Assembly: GCA_024278955.1 (NCBI GenBank)
Contig: JAJRSE010000017.1
Span: forward strand, 62,001 to 126,000
Origin: Planctomycetota bacterium
GTDB taxonomy: Bacteria; Planctomycetota; Planctomycetia; Pirellulales; Lacipirellulaceae
Reading direction: 5' to 3'
Length of the DNA stretch: 64,000 nt
Shown here piece by piece: positions 54,439-62,420 of this stretch; the stretch's first letter is position 1; each line of letters begins with the position of its first letter. The notes beneath the pieces are model-generated. The model did not search any database, was not told the DNA's origin, and was given only the letters and a program-made list of their open reading frames with translations. Made by a program: the position numbers and the translations under genes.

Positions 54439-54472
54439 CCGACTCTACTGCACTGGCTCTACTGCGCTGGCT

Positions 54473-55072
54473 CTACTGCGATTGCCGCAGCTTGGGTTTG
54501 TTGGTGGGGCGTGTGCTGATGGTCGAGGGAAGCATGATTCCTGTTCCGGTTGCGATGTCGGCGGTCGAAATAAGCTCGGCCAGCCCGGCACCTGCCAGTT
54601 CAGAACCCGAGATATAGCGGCCCGGGTTGATCCAGCTCGACATGACCTCGCGAGAAACGCCAAACAGGTCGGCGAGTAGCTCGTCCATGTTTTTTTCTAA
54701 CTGGCCGAAATGTCGTGCCCATTCGGCTGCTTCAGACAGACCAACGCTTTCTTCGCTTTGCCACTTCATCGGATGAAACAGCAGAATGCTATAAGCCGTT
54801 ACGAGACGCCGTTCGCAAGCGGCGAAGGGCCAGAGTGCTGCGGACGAACACTCGCCGGTGACGATGCCGGTTGCGCGTAGGCCGCGCAGGCGGATCAGCG
54901 TCATCAGCGACATGGCACAGTAGGGGCTGCCGCCGGGAGAATCGAAATAGAGCGTGCATGCACTGCCCGGCTCGATGTCTAGCAGCTGGCTAGTGAGTTC
55001 TGATTCGTGTTCGGTAAGATCGCCCGTAATGGCGATCTCTGGGACTCGTTCTTCTTGCTCTTGCTCAATCAT
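54473..55072 (-). CDS. ClpP-like serine protease family protein with a possible incomplete triad
   Basis: A 199-residue protein of the ClpP/crotonase superfamily. Aligned motifs: YFDSPGGSPYCAMSLM (substrate loop), TGECSSAALWPFAAC with nucleophile candidate Ser77, and SILLFHPMKWQ with His100. The segment that should carry the third residue reads INPGRYISGSEL where ClpP has ERDRFLS, so the Asp position appears to be Gly or Asn. Such proteins occur as inactive or alternative subunits. The Clp ATPases are not nearby. Fold assignment is fair; activity uncertain. Confidence 0.7.
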   Translation of the reverse strand: MIEQEQEERVPEIAITGDLTEHESELTSQLLDIEPGSACTLYFDSPGGSPYCAMSLMTLIRLRGLRATGIVTGECSSAALWPFAACERRLVTAYSILLFHPMKWQSEESVGLSEAAEWARHFGQLEKNMDELLADLFGVSREVMSSWINPGRYISGSELAGAGLAELISTADIATGTGIMLPSTISTRPTNKPKLRQSQ

Positions 55073-55394
55073 TGCTGTGAAACTCGCATCGACCGAAATT
55101 GTTTTGTTAGGCCTGCCGGGGAGAATTTCCGTAACACTTAGGAGAGCAGGTAAGTTGTGTTTTCTCTCTAGTCGCCAGAGAACTTCCTCTCATTGTAGAA
55201 AGATTGTTCCCCAGGCACCAGTTTTTTGAGGGGAGTATGCGGGAAACTGTACCCAACGGTCCCTGCAAGCCGTTCAAACCAACCAACCCGTCCTTTTGCC
55301 GGGTCCCTGGCTGCGAAGAAGGCCCAGGGCGGTTAGAATCGATCGACTACTACTTGATAGCTATTACACGTGGGCAGCCGAGAGCCGGATCGCA
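55073..55394. other. Divergent intergenic region
   Basis: About 320 bases between the ClpP-like gene and the UbiD-family gene, presumably holding both promoters. The UbiD frame is open through part of it (from 55296), but the extra residues are not conserved-looking. No clear hairpin or repeat was noticed. Confidence 0.4.
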
Positions 55395-57272
55395 ATGGGA
55401 TATCGTCACCTGAGGGAATGCGTCGAAGACCTCGATCGCAATGGGCAGCTTGTTCGGATAGAAGAGCCGATTGATGCGGATTTGGAAGCGGCTACGATCC
55501 AGCGTCGTGTTAGCGCCGCGGGAGGGCCTGCATTGCTATTTACGCAGGTCCGCAATTGCCGCTTCCCGATGGTGAGCAATCTGTTTGGGACGATGGACCG
55601 GGTGAGATTCATGTTCCGCGACGGATTGGAGGCGGTTGAGCGACTGATTGAGCTAAGAGAACAGCCGCGGAGGTTTTTCAGAAACCCTTGGCGATATCTT
55701 GGCACGCCTCGTAGTGCGCTCACGACATTGCCTTCACGGGTAAGGCATGGTTCGGTGCTAGCCAATGAAACGACGGTTGATCAATTACCACAACTCAAAA
55801 GCTGGCCGCACGATGGCGGAGCATTTGTTACGCTGCCGCAAGTTTATAGCGAGCATGTCGACGATCCGGGGCTTCGGCGATCGAACCTTGGGATGTATCG
55901 GATCCAGCTTTCAGGCGATTCGTACAAGGCGAACGAACAGATTGGGTTGCACTATCAGCTGCACCGTTCGATTGGTGTGCATCATGCGGCAGCGATTCGT
56001 GCAGGCAAGCCGTTTCGGGTGAACGTTTTTGTCGGAGGGGCTCCGTCGATGACGGTTGCTGCCGTCATGCCGCTTCCAGAGGGAATGAGCGAATTGACCT
56101 TTGCAGGGGCACTCGGACGTCGGCGAGTGCGAATGGTCTGTCGACCGAATGAGTTGCCAATTCATGCGGACACCGATTTTTGTATCACCGGCGTAGTCGA
56201 GCCTGGCAAGCTGCTTCCGGAGGGGCCCTTTGGCGACCATTTGGGGTATTATAGCCTTACCCATCCGTTTCCGGTTTTGCGGGTCGAGAAAGTTTATCAT
56301 CGCGACGATGCCATTTGGCCGTTTACGGTTGTGGGTCGACCTCCGCAGGAAGACAGCATCCTCGGACAATTGATTCATGAGATTACCGGGCCGCTGATTC
56401 CCGAAGTGCTGCCCGGCGTGCATGGCGTTCATGCGGTTGACGCAGCTGGCGTGCATCCGCTGTTGTTTGCTATGGGCAGCGAGCGGTATATGTCGTTCCT
56501 CGAATCGGAACGTCCGCAAGAACTTTTGACTCAGGCGCATGCGATCTTGGGGCAAGGGCAACTGTCGCTTGCCAAGTTTTTATTGATTGCTGCAAAGCAT
56601 GATGCGCCGAAGCTAGACTTGAATGACGAGGGAGCTTTCTTACAGCATATGCTGGAGCGGGCCGACTGGACGCGGGATCTCCATTTTCATACCAACACGA
56701 CGGTCGATACGCTGGACTATAGCGGCAGCGGGCTCAATGCGGGCTCGAAAGTGGTGATTGCTGCGGTTGGCCCCAAGCGGTTTGACCTAGCGACGCGTGT
56801 TCCCGCCGAGCTGCGACTTCCCGACGGATTCAAGAACCCGCGTTTGGTACGGCCAGGGATATTGGCCGTCGAAGGCCCGCGATGTCCTGCGCCTTCGTTC
56901 GATTTTGATATTTCGGCCAAAGCCCGCAGTGCGTCTCGGGGGGAAGTAGCGGGCCAGATCGAACGTTTTTGTTCGGAGTTCGACCGATCGATCAATGCTT
57001 TTCGCTGGGTTGTTGTGGTGGACGACAGCGAGTTTGTGGCGGAATCGTTGCGAAATTTTTTGTGGGCGGTCTTTACGCGAACCGACCCTGCTAGCGATAT
57101 TTATGGAATGGAGTCGTTTGTTGTGGAGAAACACTGGGGCTGCCGAGGGGCCTTGGTGCTCGATGCCCGCATTAAGCCGCATCATGCCCCGTTGCTAGAA
57201 GAAAACCCGGAAGTTTCCAAGCGGGTCGACGCCTTAGCTGCCCGAGGCGGCCCTCTGCACGGTATTTTCTGA
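55395..57272 (+). CDS. UbiD-family prenylated-FMN-dependent decarboxylase
   Basis: A 625-residue protein like UbiD and Fdc: non-oxidative decarboxylation of an aromatic or unsaturated acid using prenyl-FMN. Family features: YRHLRECVEDLDRNGQLVRI at the start, the FMN-contact LGMYRIQLSGDSY, IGLHYQLHRSIGVHH, and EGPFGDHLGYYSLTHPFPVL with the catalytic acid region. At the C-terminus GGPLHGIF matches the family end. Longer than E. coli UbiD (about 497). No UbiX (prenyl-FMN synthase) is adjacent. ATG 55395 (MGYRHLRE) is chosen. Substrate unknown. Confidence 0.9.
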   Translation: MGYRHLRECVEDLDRNGQLVRIEEPIDADLEAATIQRRVSAAGGPALLFTQVRNCRFPMVSNLFGTMDRVRFMFRDGLEAVERLIELREQPRRFFRNPWRYLGTPRSALTTLPSRVRHGSVLANETTVDQLPQLKSWPHDGGAFVTLPQVYSEHVDDPGLRRSNLGMYRIQLSGDSYKANEQIGLHYQLHRSIGVHHAAAIRAGKPFRVNVFVGGAPSMTVAAVMPLPEGMSELTFAGALGRRRVRMVCRPNELPIHADTDFCITGVVEPGKLLPEGPFGDHLGYYSLTHPFPVLRVEKVYHRDDAIWPFTVVGRPPQEDSILGQLIHEITGPLIPEVLPGVHGVHAVDAAGVHPLLFAMGSERYMSFLESERPQELLTQAHAILGQGQLSLAKFLLIAAKHDAPKLDLNDEGAFLQHMLERADWTRDLHFHTNTTVDTLDYSGSGLNAGSKVVIAAVGPKRFDLATRVPAELRLPDGFKNPRLVRPGILAVEGPRCPAPSFDFDISAKARSASRGEVAGQIERFCSEFDRSINAFRWVVVVDDSEFVAESLRNFLWAVFTRTDPASDIYGMESFVVEKHWGCRGALVLDARIKPHHAPLLEENPEVSKRVDALAARGGPLHGIF

Positions 57273-57342
57273 GAACGAATTGGGCGAAATTCTCTGTATG
57301 GAAGATTTTTGAATCGAGGTATGTTGGTGGGAGATGGGTTTT

Positions 57343-57520
57343 GAGTTGCGAGCCGCTAGTTGCGAGATACTAGTGCTTTGACAACTCTTGGAATTGGGAT
57401 GCTGTCTGACAGAAGTTATTTGCCAGTAAGTAGTTCAGTCAGACAGCATCCCAACTTTTAGTTATGACAAAGCACTAGCAGAGCGTTGGTTCATTGCTCG
57501 CAACCCGTAACTCGCAACTT
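57343..57520. repeat. Outer GTTGCGAG inverted repeat enclosing element C
   Basis: GAGTTGCGAGCCGCTAGTTG (continuing to 57366) on the left and CTCGCAACCCGTAACTCGCA (57497 to 57520) on the right are inverted copies of a GTTGCGAG-containing 24-base unit. The hairpin element C sits entirely between them, so it looks as if one repeat was inserted into another. Confidence 0.6.
57370..57478. repeat. Dispersed hairpin element, copy C (full length)
   Basis: A 109-base inverted repeat with ends CTAGTGCTTTGACAAC and the complement of CTAGTGCTTTGTCATAAC, an inner stem TGGGATGCTGTCTGAC, and a loop beginning AGAAGTTATTTGCCAG. It matches copy A in the opposite orientation. Two stem positions differ from copy A, with compensating changes in the other arm. 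It lies 57 bases upstream of the beta-CASP nuclease start. CTAG occurs at both ends and may be a target duplication or part of the repeat. Confidence 0.9.
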
Positions 57521-57534
57521 TTTTGAAAGCATTT

Positions 57535-58923
57535 ATGGCACAAATAACTTTCCATGGGGCAGCTCGAACCGTCACGGGGTCGAAATATCTGCTCGAAGCA
57601 AGCGGTTCTCGCGTCCTGATCGACTGCGGCATGTTTCAGGGGATCAAAAAGCTGCGTGAGCGAAATTGGCAACCGACGCCGTTTGATGTGGATTCGCTTG
57701 ATGCCGTGGTGCTGACTCATGCTCACTTGGACCATACGGGATTTCTTCCGCGGGTGGTTAAGCAGGGGTATCATGGCAGAATTTATTGCACACCGGCAAC
57801 AGCCAAGCTAGCAGAGCTTATCCTGCTCGACTCTGCAAAAATCCAAGAGTACGACGCGAAGTACGCCAATAAAAAAGGCTTCTCCAGGCACAAGCCTGCC
57901 TTGCCGTTGTACGACGGTCAAGATGTTGAGGCGACGGTCAAACAGTTTCAAATCACCGCGCGTGGCAAGTGGTTTCAGGCGGCCGGGCCAATTTGGATGC
58001 GATTTCATGACGCAGGCCATCTGCTCGGCTCGAATATGATCGAAGTAGAAATTCGCGAGCAAGACCCGCCGCTACGTTTGCTTTTCTCGGGCGACGTCGG
58101 GCGTTACGATGGGCCGCTCTATCACGACCCTTCGCCACCACCAGAATGCGACTACTTAATTTGCGAGAGCACCTACGGCAACCGCGATCATCCCGAGGTC
58201 GATCTGCTCGCCTCCTTAGAGCAAGTGATCAACCGATCGGTAAAGCGAGGTGGCATTATGCTGATGGCCTCTTTTGCCGTTGGCCGTGCTCAGCAGCTGA
58301 TTTACTTGATGCAGGTACTCAAGAAAGAAAATCGGATTCCGGACTTGCCGATTTATCTCGATAGTCCGATGGCCTGCAAGGCGACCGGGATCTTCAAACA
58401 GCATAACGAGGACCACGACTTGAGCGAGGGAGAGCTCGACGAGAAGCACCCGCTGCTCGATGGTCCGCGGGTCCACCTTTGCCGTACGACAGATGAGTCG
58501 AAGGCGTTGAATCATTTGAAGGGCCCAGCGGTCATCATTTCCAGCAGCGGCATGATGACAGGCGGTCGAATCGTTCACCACCTCAAGAGTCGACTGCCTA
58601 GCTCAAAAAACACGATCGTCTTGGGAGGGTACATGGCAATCGGTACCCGAGGGCGTCGTATTCAGGATGGAGCGAAAACGATCCGCATGCACGGCATGGA
58701 AGTACCGATCAAGGCGGCGATTGAAAGGGTCTCGGGACTTAGCGGTCACGCCGATCGTAAGGACTTGCTACGTTGGCTCAAGCCATTGCCCGATCCGCGC
58801 CGAGTATTCCTTACTCATGGCGAACCCGACGGCGCCGAAGCCTTGGCCAGCGAGCTCCATGACTCACGTGGCTGGGATGTGCATGTTCCCGATTTGGGAG
58901 AAACGCATGAGCTAGTGCTTTGA
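57535..58923 (+). CDS. Metallo-beta-lactamase fold, beta-CASP ribonuclease family
   Basis: A 462-residue protein of the CPSF73/YSH1-like beta-CASP group that cuts RNA. The MBL core has LTHAHLDHTGFLP (HxHxDH), the distal metal residues in RFHDAGHLLGSN and LLFSGDVGRY, then the CESTYG block and the beta-CASP motifs (LDSPMACKAT, ISSSGMMTGGRI, the final His in SGLSGHADRKDLL and LTHGEPDG). ATG 57535 (MAQITFHG) is chosen over TTG 57523. The last three codons and the stop codon (LVL, stop) are provided by the start of hairpin element D, so the C-terminal end is fused to a repeat. Likely RNA processing or decay. Confidence 0.92.
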   Translation: MAQITFHGAARTVTGSKYLLEASGSRVLIDCGMFQGIKKLRERNWQPTPFDVDSLDAVVLTHAHLDHTGFLPRVVKQGYHGRIYCTPATAKLAELILLDSAKIQEYDAKYANKKGFSRHKPALPLYDGQDVEATVKQFQITARGKWFQAAGPIWMRFHDAGHLLGSNMIEVEIREQDPPLRLLFSGDVGRYDGPLYHDPSPPPECDYLICESTYGNRDHPEVDLLASLEQVINRSVKRGGIMLMASFAVGRAQQLIYLMQVLKKENRIPDLPIYLDSPMACKATGIFKQHNEDHDLSEGELDEKHPLLDGPRVHLCRTTDESKALNHLKGPAVIISSSGMMTGGRIVHHLKSRLPSSKNTIVLGGYMAIGTRGRRIQDGAKTIRMHGMEVPIKAAIERVSGLSGHADRKDLLRWLKPLPDPRRVFLTHGEPDGAEALASELHDSRGWDVHVPDLGETHELVL

Positions 58924-58950
58924 CAACTTTTAGTTATGACAAAGCACTAG
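58912..58950. repeat. Dispersed hairpin element, copy D (internally deleted)
   Basis: A 39-base version carrying only the outer parts of copy C: CTAGTGCTTTGACAACT joined directly to TTTAGTTATGACAAAGCAC and a final TAG. The junction falls at a CAACT present in both arms of the full element, as expected for deletion between short direct repeats. It overlaps the stop codon of the beta-CASP gene and may serve as its 3' hairpin. Confidence 0.88.
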
Positions 58951-59074
58951 GTTGAACCACAACGACTTAACGCAGTGGTACTAAGGACACTTTTGATCAA
59001 CGAGATTCGTTTTATTCGCTCCCTTACGGTCGCGGCTTACCGACGCTATACAAACTTTTTAGGAAGTCTTACGA

Positions 59075-59920
59075 ATGGAAAAGAACAAAAAGGTCGAAGC
59101 AAACCGCCGAGCGATTCTCGACTCGCACAGCTATCGGCTTGCCGAGCTTGATATTGATTTTCTTGGTCGTGCAGAACAGCGACCTGTGCGCATGCAGTTG
59201 GAATTGCAAAAAGCAGAAACCCTGCTGCGAGAAAACGACATCACTTCGACGGTCGTTGTCTTCGGTGGCACCCAAATTGTTCCTGAGGAACAAGCCGAAG
59301 CGCGGCTTGCAGGAGCGAAACGCCTTCACGCGCGATCGCCGGGTGACCCTCGAGCGATTCGTGCCGTTGCACGGGCAGAAAGTGTGTTGGAAAAAAGTTC
59401 CTTTTATGACGCAGCTCTTGAATTTGGCAAGCTTGTTTCTTCGCGTTGCCAAATTGGCGGCAAGTGCGACTTTGTGATTGCTACCGGCGGCGGGCCGGGG
59501 ATCATGGAAGCGGCCAACCGAGGGGCTTTTGAAGTGGGGGCAAAAAGTATCGGTTTCAATATCGAGCTTCCTCACGAACAAGAACCCAACCATTACATAA
59601 CGCCCGAGCTTTGTTTTCAGTTCAGCTATTTCGCACTTCGGAAGTTTCACTTTGTCCTCCGGGCAGCCGCTTTGGTGGTTTTCCCAGGTGGTTTTGGTAC
59701 GCTCGACGAGTTATTCAACACGCTTACCTTGCGTCAAACGGGCCGTATGCAGCAGATTCCGATTATTCTTTACGGCGAGGAGTATTGGACGCGGCTGATC
59801 AATTTCCAAGCCATGGCAGACGAAGGCGTTGTCGCCGACGAGCATCTCGATTTGATCCACTTTGCTGAAACGCCCGAAGAGACTTGGTCGATTATTTCTG
59901 AATTCCACCACTTGGAGTAG
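59075..59920 (+). CDS. LOG-family protein (lysine decarboxylase-like Rossmann fold)
   Basis: A 281-residue protein of the LOG/YgdH group. The Rossmann segment VIATGGGPGIMEAANRGA and the signature VVFPGGFGTLDELFNTLTL are intact, so cytokinin-riboside-5-phosphate phosphoribohydrolase or nucleotide 5'-monophosphate nucleosidase activity is plausible. The N-terminal 100 residues form the additional helical region of the longer bacterial members (LQKAETLLRENDITSTVVVF). Start at ATG 59075. The next gene starts four bases after its stop, so they are probably translated from one message. Confidence 0.9.
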   Translation: MEKNKKVEANRRAILDSHSYRLAELDIDFLGRAEQRPVRMQLELQKAETLLRENDITSTVVVFGGTQIVPEEQAEARLAGAKRLHARSPGDPRAIRAVARAESVLEKSSFYDAALEFGKLVSSRCQIGGKCDFVIATGGGPGIMEAANRGAFEVGAKSIGFNIELPHEQEPNHYITPELCFQFSYFALRKFHFVLRAAALVVFPGGFGTLDELFNTLTLRQTGRMQQIPIILYGEEYWTRLINFQAMADEGVVADEHLDLIHFAETPEETWSIISEFHHLE

Positions 59921-59924
59921 CAAC

Positions 59925-60677
59925 GTGCCGACAAGCGAGGCGAGTCAAGTGGTGCTGATCACCGGCGGTGCGGTTCGTGTTGGCCGCGCGATTGTGGAAG
60001 CTTTTGCAAGTCGCGGTTACGCGGTTGCTATCCATGCCAATCGGTCGTTAGAACAAGCCAACGAATTGTCTTCGCAACTTTCGCAGCAGGGCGTACCGAC
60101 GCTCGTCGTTCAGGCTGAGCTTCGAGAGGAAACGGCCGTCCGCGGAATGATTGATCAAGTGGTTGCTCGCTTCGGGCGGCTCGACGTGTTGGTCAACAAC
60201 GCAGCAATTTGGTCACCGCGACCTTTGGAGGAAGTGACTGCCGACGAGGTGCGTGAGTATTTCGAGATCAATTCGCTCGCCACATTCATTGCTTGCCAAC
60301 ACGCGGGTTTGAAAATGGTTGAGCAAGCCACCGGCGGAGTGATCATCAACATTGGCGATTGGTCGATAGCACGACCGTACCCCGATTATGCGGCATACTT
60401 TCCCTCGAAGGGAACCATTCCCACGATGACGCGGATGTTTGCGGTAGAGCTAAGTCGGCGCAATCCGAGAATTCGCGTGAATGCGATTTTACCTGGCCCG
60501 GTGATTTTTCCACCCGATTTGCCCGAATCGGCTCGCCGCTTGGCGATCGAGAGCACGCTAGTGCAGCGGGCCGGCTCACCAGAGAATGTCGCCCACGCGG
60601 CGATTTTTTTGGTAGAAAACGATTTTGTTACAGGCGTTTGCCTTCCCGTTGACGGCGGACGAACGATCGGAAGCTAG
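59925..60677 (+). CDS. Short-chain dehydrogenase/reductase, pteridine-reductase (FolM)-like
   Basis: A 250-residue NAD(P)H-dependent reductase. Cofactor loop VVLITGGAVRVGRAIVEAF (Arg present, favouring NADPH), the NNAA motif (LVNNAAIWSPRP), and the active site INIGDWSIARPYPDYAAYFP with Tyr-x3-Lys. The usual catalytic Ser position is Asp (GDWS), as in pteridine reductases, which suggests dihydrobiopterin- or dihydrofolate-type substrates. The GTG start at 59925 is supported by GGAG eight bases upstream, inside the end of the LOG gene. C-terminus GVCLPVDGGRTIGS is typical. Confidence 0.88.
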   Translation: MPTSEASQVVLITGGAVRVGRAIVEAFASRGYAVAIHANRSLEQANELSSQLSQQGVPTLVVQAELREETAVRGMIDQVVARFGRLDVLVNNAAIWSPRPLEEVTADEVREYFEINSLATFIACQHAGLKMVEQATGGVIINIGDWSIARPYPDYAAYFPSKGTIPTMTRMFAVELSRRNPRIRVNAILPGPVIFPPDLPESARRLAIESTLVQRAGSPENVAHAAIFLVENDFVTGVCLPVDGGRTIGS

Positions 60678-61031
60678 CTTCGCTTTGACAGCATACGAAC
60701 GATATCAAAAGCTCAGGGATAGCACTCCCTGAGCTTGTACCCGGCTTCGGAGTGCGATGGCTGCTTGGAACAACACGCTTGGAGAGGTACGCTTTGGCTC
60801 TATTTCCAAATTTTTTTATGCTGTGGCATGCGAGATTTGGCCAAGTTTACTTGCATAGCCTGCCAGAACACGCATAATCAACAGGAAGTCCAGAGAAGAC
60901 TTTAGCCGCCGGCGATTTGACGCTTTCGATTCAGCCTTGGTTGGTTTGATCGTTGACTCCGGCCCTACCTAACGGCCCGCCCCGCTTAACGCAACTTGCG
61001 TTCCTTCCTTAACCCCCCTGGCAACAATCTT
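60678..61031. other. Intergenic region with a strong hairpin after the SDR gene
   Basis: About 350 bases. A perfect 11-bp hairpin AAGCTCAGGGA/TCCCTGAGCTT (60709-60736, six-base loop) follows the SDR stop and may terminate transcription despite lacking a T-tract. The remainder includes the presumed promoter of the TlpA-like gene; no coding sequence is supported. Confidence 0.6.
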
Positions 61032-62252
61032 ATGATGCGAATGACTCAACCGTGCTCAGCTCGTGCAACGACCTTGCTGGCGTCGTTGGTGATGGCCATG
61101 TTCGCGATTCCCGTTTCGGCTCAAGAAGCAACCGATGCGGTTACCGAAAATACTTTTGCTATACCTGCGGAGTTAGAAACGGCAGATCAGTTGTTCGACT
61201 TTGTCGATCAACTCACCGAGAAAGAACCCGAGGGCCAAGCCGAACAAGACTTTGTTGCTCACCATCGCAAGCTGGCCCGCACGGTGGTGCTCATCGCCGA
61301 CCGAGTGCTTGATCTTGAAGCTAGCGACGAACAGGCGATGCAAAGTTATTCGTTCAAGTTGCAAGCGCTGCAGATGCTTCGCGAGCTAGGAGTCGCAGAA
61401 GCTGACGGAAATTTCACGAAGACCATTGCAGCAGCCCGAGCCGACGCGCGCCCTGATATTGCCTCGATAGGAATCAAATTTTACATCGAGGCCGGCTTTG
61501 GCGAATGGGCCGTTTTGAGCGAGGAAGATCGGTCGGCGCTCATTGATACGATTACCGACTATGTGAACCAAAGCGAGGCGGGCGTACAGCAACTGCAACT
61601 CACGTTGTCGGTTGTCGACTTCCTGGGCGACATGAAAAGCGACGAGCTTGCAAAGCAACTGCTCAACACGCTGTTGCCAAGTTTTCGAGAAAGCGAGGAT
61701 GAGCAAGTTCAGCAAAACCTTTCAATGATCGAAGGCCTTGCTAGGCGAATTAATTTGCCAGGCGCGAAGATGGAACTTAACGGCACCATGCTCGACGGAA
61801 CCGATCTCGATTGGTCTGCTTATCGAGGGAAAATTGTGTTGGTCGACTTCTGGGCGACTTGGTGCGGACCTTGTCGTGCTGAGGTTCCGAATGTTCTGAA
61901 ACAGTACCATGCCTACCACGACAAGGGATTTGAGGTTTTGGGGATTAGCCTCGACAATACGGCCGAGGACGCTCGCTCTTATATCGAACAGTCGGAGATC
62001 CCCTGGGCGACGATGTTTAGCGAGAACGAGGCAGAACGTAGTTGGCAGCACCCCATGGCGCAGTTTTATGGGATAAATGGTATTCCTCGTGCGATTCTGG
62101 TCGATCGCGATGGCACCGTCGTCAGCATGAATGCCCGGGGCAAAGAGCTTGCTCGTCTTCTGCGAAAAATGCTTGGCGAACCAATTGCCCGAGCAGAAGC
62201 AGTCGAAGACGGACTCGTCCAGCAGGTTTCTGCCCAGTCGAAAACTCCGTAG
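61032..62252 (+). CDS. Exported TlpA-like thioredoxin-fold protein
   Basis: A 406-residue protein. A signal peptide (TLLASLVMAMFAIPVSAQ, cleavage after SAQ likely) precedes a helical N-terminal domain (residues 50-245) and a C-terminal thioredoxin domain from about residue 255: KIVLVDFWATWCGPCRAEVP with the CxxC active site WCGPC, then GFEVLGISLDNTAED and INGIPRAILVDRDG (cis-Pro). It probably reduces disulfides or acts in extracytoplasmic redox folding. ATG 61032 begins the signal region; the frame is open from TTG 60996. The two-domain layout is common in planctomycetes. Confidence 0.9.
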   Translation: MMRMTQPCSARATTLLASLVMAMFAIPVSAQEATDAVTENTFAIPAELETADQLFDFVDQLTEKEPEGQAEQDFVAHHRKLARTVVLIADRVLDLEASDEQAMQSYSFKLQALQMLRELGVAEADGNFTKTIAAARADARPDIASIGIKFYIEAGFGEWAVLSEEDRSALIDTITDYVNQSEAGVQQLQLTLSVVDFLGDMKSDELAKQLLNTLLPSFRESEDEQVQQNLSMIEGLARRINLPGAKMELNGTMLDGTDLDWSAYRGKIVLVDFWATWCGPCRAEVPNVLKQYHAYHDKGFEVLGISLDNTAEDARSYIEQSEIPWATMFSENEAERSWQHPMAQFYGINGIPRAILVDRDGTVVSMNARGKELARLLRKMLGEPIARAEAVEDGLVQQVSAQSKTP

Positions 62253-62420
62253 CCCGGCTCAATGAGATCGCCAGCTTCTTTCTTCTTGGCGAACTTGACG
62301 GTTCAAAACATCGACTTGGCAATCATTCTGCAATTCTTAGGGCGCGATCTTTTCGCGCGAGCAGCAGATGCTAAAATGATCGGCTCGGTATTTCCCAAGC
62401 AGACGCAGTAGGATACATCC

